A DNA stretch of 64,000 nucleotides from Bombella favorum (lineage in GTDB: Bacteria; Pseudomonadota; Alphaproteobacteria; Acetobacterales; Acetobacteraceae): assembly GCF_014048475.1 (NCBI RefSeq), contig NZ_NWUS01000001.1, positions 930,001 to 994,000 on the forward strand. Direction: 5' to 3'. The notes beneath the pieces were generated by a model. The model was not told the origin of the DNA. It searched no databases and worked only from the letters and a program-made list of their open reading frames with translations. Within the stretch, counting starts at the first letter, position 1. Every line of letters starts with the position of its first letter. Position numbers and translations under genes: made by a program. Below, one piece after another: positions 62,405 through 64,000 of this stretch.

Positions 62405-62791
62405 GACGAGTCTCCAAAACTTTCATCATAGGAAGTTGGAGAATTAACACCGATTCTCCAAGAATATGGAGCAACATATTCTCTATTGGAGTCAATATTA
62501 TTTTTATTACATTATAATTGTTAACTATATATCAATTTAAAAATAACAATTAATTATTATATTTACTTTGATAGACTCTCAAAGTCATTGCGTTAACTCC
62601 CCTATTTCGTTGAGTTTTTCTCTTCCCTTCATCCCCGAAAGACATTTCGGAGCATCTGGATATAAAAAGTAAATAAATAAAATCTATTCTAAAAAATCAA
62701 AAGGAATGAATTAATCTTCAATAAGTAAAAATGACCTACCCTCTCTTCGTATCAGGAAAAAATCTAAAAATAGAGCCGAAGATAGTAGTTC
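62405..62791. other. A+T-rich intergenic region between the leader-peptide gene and the Hint gene
   Basis: The region is very A+T-rich (62521-62580 has 9 G+C of 60) and holds the divergent promoters of the leader-peptide gene and the Hint gene. Two inverted repeats follow each other near the peptide start (see 62436-62481). No gene or known RNA is visible in the rest. A motif gatagtag precedes the Hint ATG weakly. Confidence 0.5.
62436..62481 (-). promoter_or_regulatory. Two adjacent inverted repeats upstream of the leader-peptide gene
   Basis: Hairpin 1: perfect 9-base arms ttggagaat (62436-62444) and attctccaa (62453-62461) around 8 bases. Hairpin 2: perfect 7-base arms gaatatg (62462-62468) and catattc (62475-62481) around 6 bases, directly adjoining the first. 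They lie 32-77 bases upstream of the peptide ATG, in the 5' region. They may be operator half-sites or mRNA leader structures. Confidence 0.5.
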
Positions 62792-64000
62792 ATGATCGTC
62801 CCATCTGGCCAAGCCGTTAATTATATTCCACAGACCCATGAAGCTCTTATCAAAGCTGCGCTTTTCATGCCTGATAACCTTCCTTCATTGTCTGAAGGTC
62901 GTCTTTTCACATTTCAGGGGGGGACGCTGGTTATTGCCCCAGCATCATGGTCGGGGCTTGTTAGTTCTTCTGTCATAGCCGCCCCACACTCCCTCATCAT
63001 AGACCCTGGAACGGGCGGTCAGCTCGTCATTGATTATGCAGGGTTAGACAGCACAACACTCCAGACCAACCTGTCTCTGGAGCTGCAACTCGTCAGCCCA
63101 CCCCCGCCCAGTTTTAAGCTCCAGTTTATCTTTTCCACCACACAGGCTTTAACACAGACAATAACTCGACAACGTTACGATGTCCCAACAAACCAAACCA
63201 TCATCCAACTGAATGAAAATTACAGCCTCTACAACACAGCCCATACGGACATCTTCATTCCCGGCAATCCCTACCAAATACCGCAGGACGGGCAATGGTA
63301 CCCACTCAACGCTCCAGCAACTGGACAATCCACACAACAGAATGGCTCAACTGTTGTCTGTTATCTCGCTGGGACCCTAATTGATACGCCTCAGGGCCCA
63401 CAAGCCATTGAAAAGCTACGCCCCGGTGATGCCATTCATGTTTTCCAGAACGGACAGAAATCTGTCGAATATCTTCGCTGGACCGGGCAAAAAACCGTCG
63501 TTCCCACTTCATCTGATGATTGGCCAATACGCATACGACGCCATGCATTCGCAGAGAACTGCCCCTTCTGCGATCTCTACGTTACAGAAGAACATTGCCT
63601 ACTTCTAAAAGGTGCCTTCGTTCCTGCCCGTATGCTCGTCAATGGTCGGACAATCCTGCGGGAAAAGCGGGACCGTTACGATATTTACCATATCGAAACA
63701 TATGAGCATCGTATCATCAGTGCCAATGGTGCCCTCTCTGAAACCTATTTAGATACCGGGAACCGCCCCAGCTTCACCACGCCCGAAGAGACATTGTCTA
63801 TTACCTCCCGAGCAGCCCTTCATTCCCGCATAAAGAGCTGGCAGCATGATGCCGCCGCCCCCCTGAAGGTAGAACGAGATTTCGTAGAACCTCTCCATGC
63901 CGCACTGGCAGCCCGAGCTACCAAACTGGGCTTCCCGGAAGATGCGGCTCCTCATACCCTGACAAATGACCCAGCCTTGACCTTACTGGACCCACGAGGA
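62792..64000 (+). CDS. Hedgehog/intein (Hint_2-like) domain protein, 3' end beyond the window
   Basis: An open frame of 403 codons with no stop before the window end. The first 180 residues have no Sec signal and no motif I recognise (begins MIVPSGQAVNYIPQTHEAL). The Hint block starts at Cys190 (STVVCYLAGTLIDTPQGPQA), followed by IEKLRPGDAIHVF, VEYLRWTGQKTVV, the PIRIRRHAFAENCPFCDLYV segment, and EEHCLLLKGAFVPARMLVNG with YDIYHIETYEHRIISANGAL and SETYLDTGNRPSF. This is the pattern of Hint_2 proteins of acetic acid bacteria, which may self-cleave at the Cys. The Cys, His and Asp residues are present. It is divergent from the leader-peptide gene. Confidence 0.8.
   Translation, partial: MIVPSGQAVNYIPQTHEALIKAALFMPDNLPSLSEGRLFTFQGGTLVIAPASWSGLVSSSVIAAPHSLIIDPGTGGQLVIDYAGLDSTTLQTNLSLELQLVSPPPPSFKLQFIFSTTQALTQTITRQRYDVPTNQTIIQLNENYSLYNTAHTDIFIPGNPYQIPQDGQWYPLNAPATGQSTQQNGSTVVCYLAGTLIDTPQGPQAIEKLRPGDAIHVFQNGQKSVEYLRWTGQKTVVPTSSDDWPIRIRRHAFAENCPFCDLYVTEEHCLLLKGAFVPARMLVNGRTILREKRDRYDIYHIETYEHRIISANGALSETYLDTGNRPSFTTPEETLSITSRAALHSRIKSWQHDAAAPLKVERDFVEPLHAALAARATKLGFPEDAAPHTLTNDPALTLLDPRG

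Overview
The window looks like chromosomal DNA of an alphaproteobacterium, most likely an acetic acid bacterium (Acetobacteraceae). I base this on two OprB-type sugar porins, a UbiH/COQ6-type hydroxylase, a MetA-pathway-type outer membrane channel, a Hedgehog/intein (Hint_2-like) protein of the kind common in that family, dense coding and G+C near 55-60 percent in housekeeping genes. A small-genome, insect- or sugar-associated member (Bombella-like) is my guess only.

Layout. (1) 1-5615: right end of a prophage or tailocin: gp25-like/W, baseplate J, DUF2612 protein, tail fibre and DUF4376-like protein, then a lysis block (i-spanin/o-spanin pair, XhlA-like holin-like protein, RNNNPGN-type muralytic candidate, small membrane protein). 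(2) 5.7-13.1 kb: small membrane proteins (YnfA, TRIC/UPF0126), two unknown exported proteins, a GNAT acetyltransferase, a PepSY/DUF3325-like cluster, an AI-2E/PerM permease and a conserved-looking 54-residue protein followed by a perfect 36-bp palindrome. (3) 13.2-24.4 kb: MscS-type channel, glycerate kinase, QueH, NhaA, an outer membrane channel, an NCS1 permease, an OprB porin and a YfdX protein. (4) 24.6-30.1 kb: a three-part drug efflux system (EmrA, EmrB, NodT-type outer membrane factor) with a TetR regulator and a perfect inverted repeat in front of emrA. (5) 30.1-42.8 kb: FolD, threonine aldolase, a second OprB porin, a Do-type protease, AzlCD, TadA, RluB-like, RsmD, FtsK and RluA-like genes. 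(6) 42.8-46.6 kb: an A+T-rich flavin halogenase-like gene, a UbiH-type hydroxylase and a nitroreductase. (7) 46.8-51.1 kb: the operon hisB-hisH-[GNAT::hisA]-hisF-hisE-HIT, in which an acetyltransferase domain is joined in frame to HisA. (8) 51.2-64.0 kb: tRNA-Glu(CTC), an isochorismatase-family gene, then a surface/secretion region: a 3119-residue autotransporter with near-identical 1.2-kb internal repeats, a peptide with a double-glycine leader, and a Hint-domain protein cut by the window end. Very A+T-rich intergenic DNA lies on both sides of the autotransporter/peptide block.

The most unusual items are the GNAT::HisA fusion, the double-glycine-leader peptide with tandem hairpins upstream, the recently duplicated repeats in the cysteine-free autotransporter passenger, the halogenase-like enzyme with an altered WxWxIP motif, and the emr operator architecture. 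All functions are read from sequence motifs and family knowledge; no database search was run.
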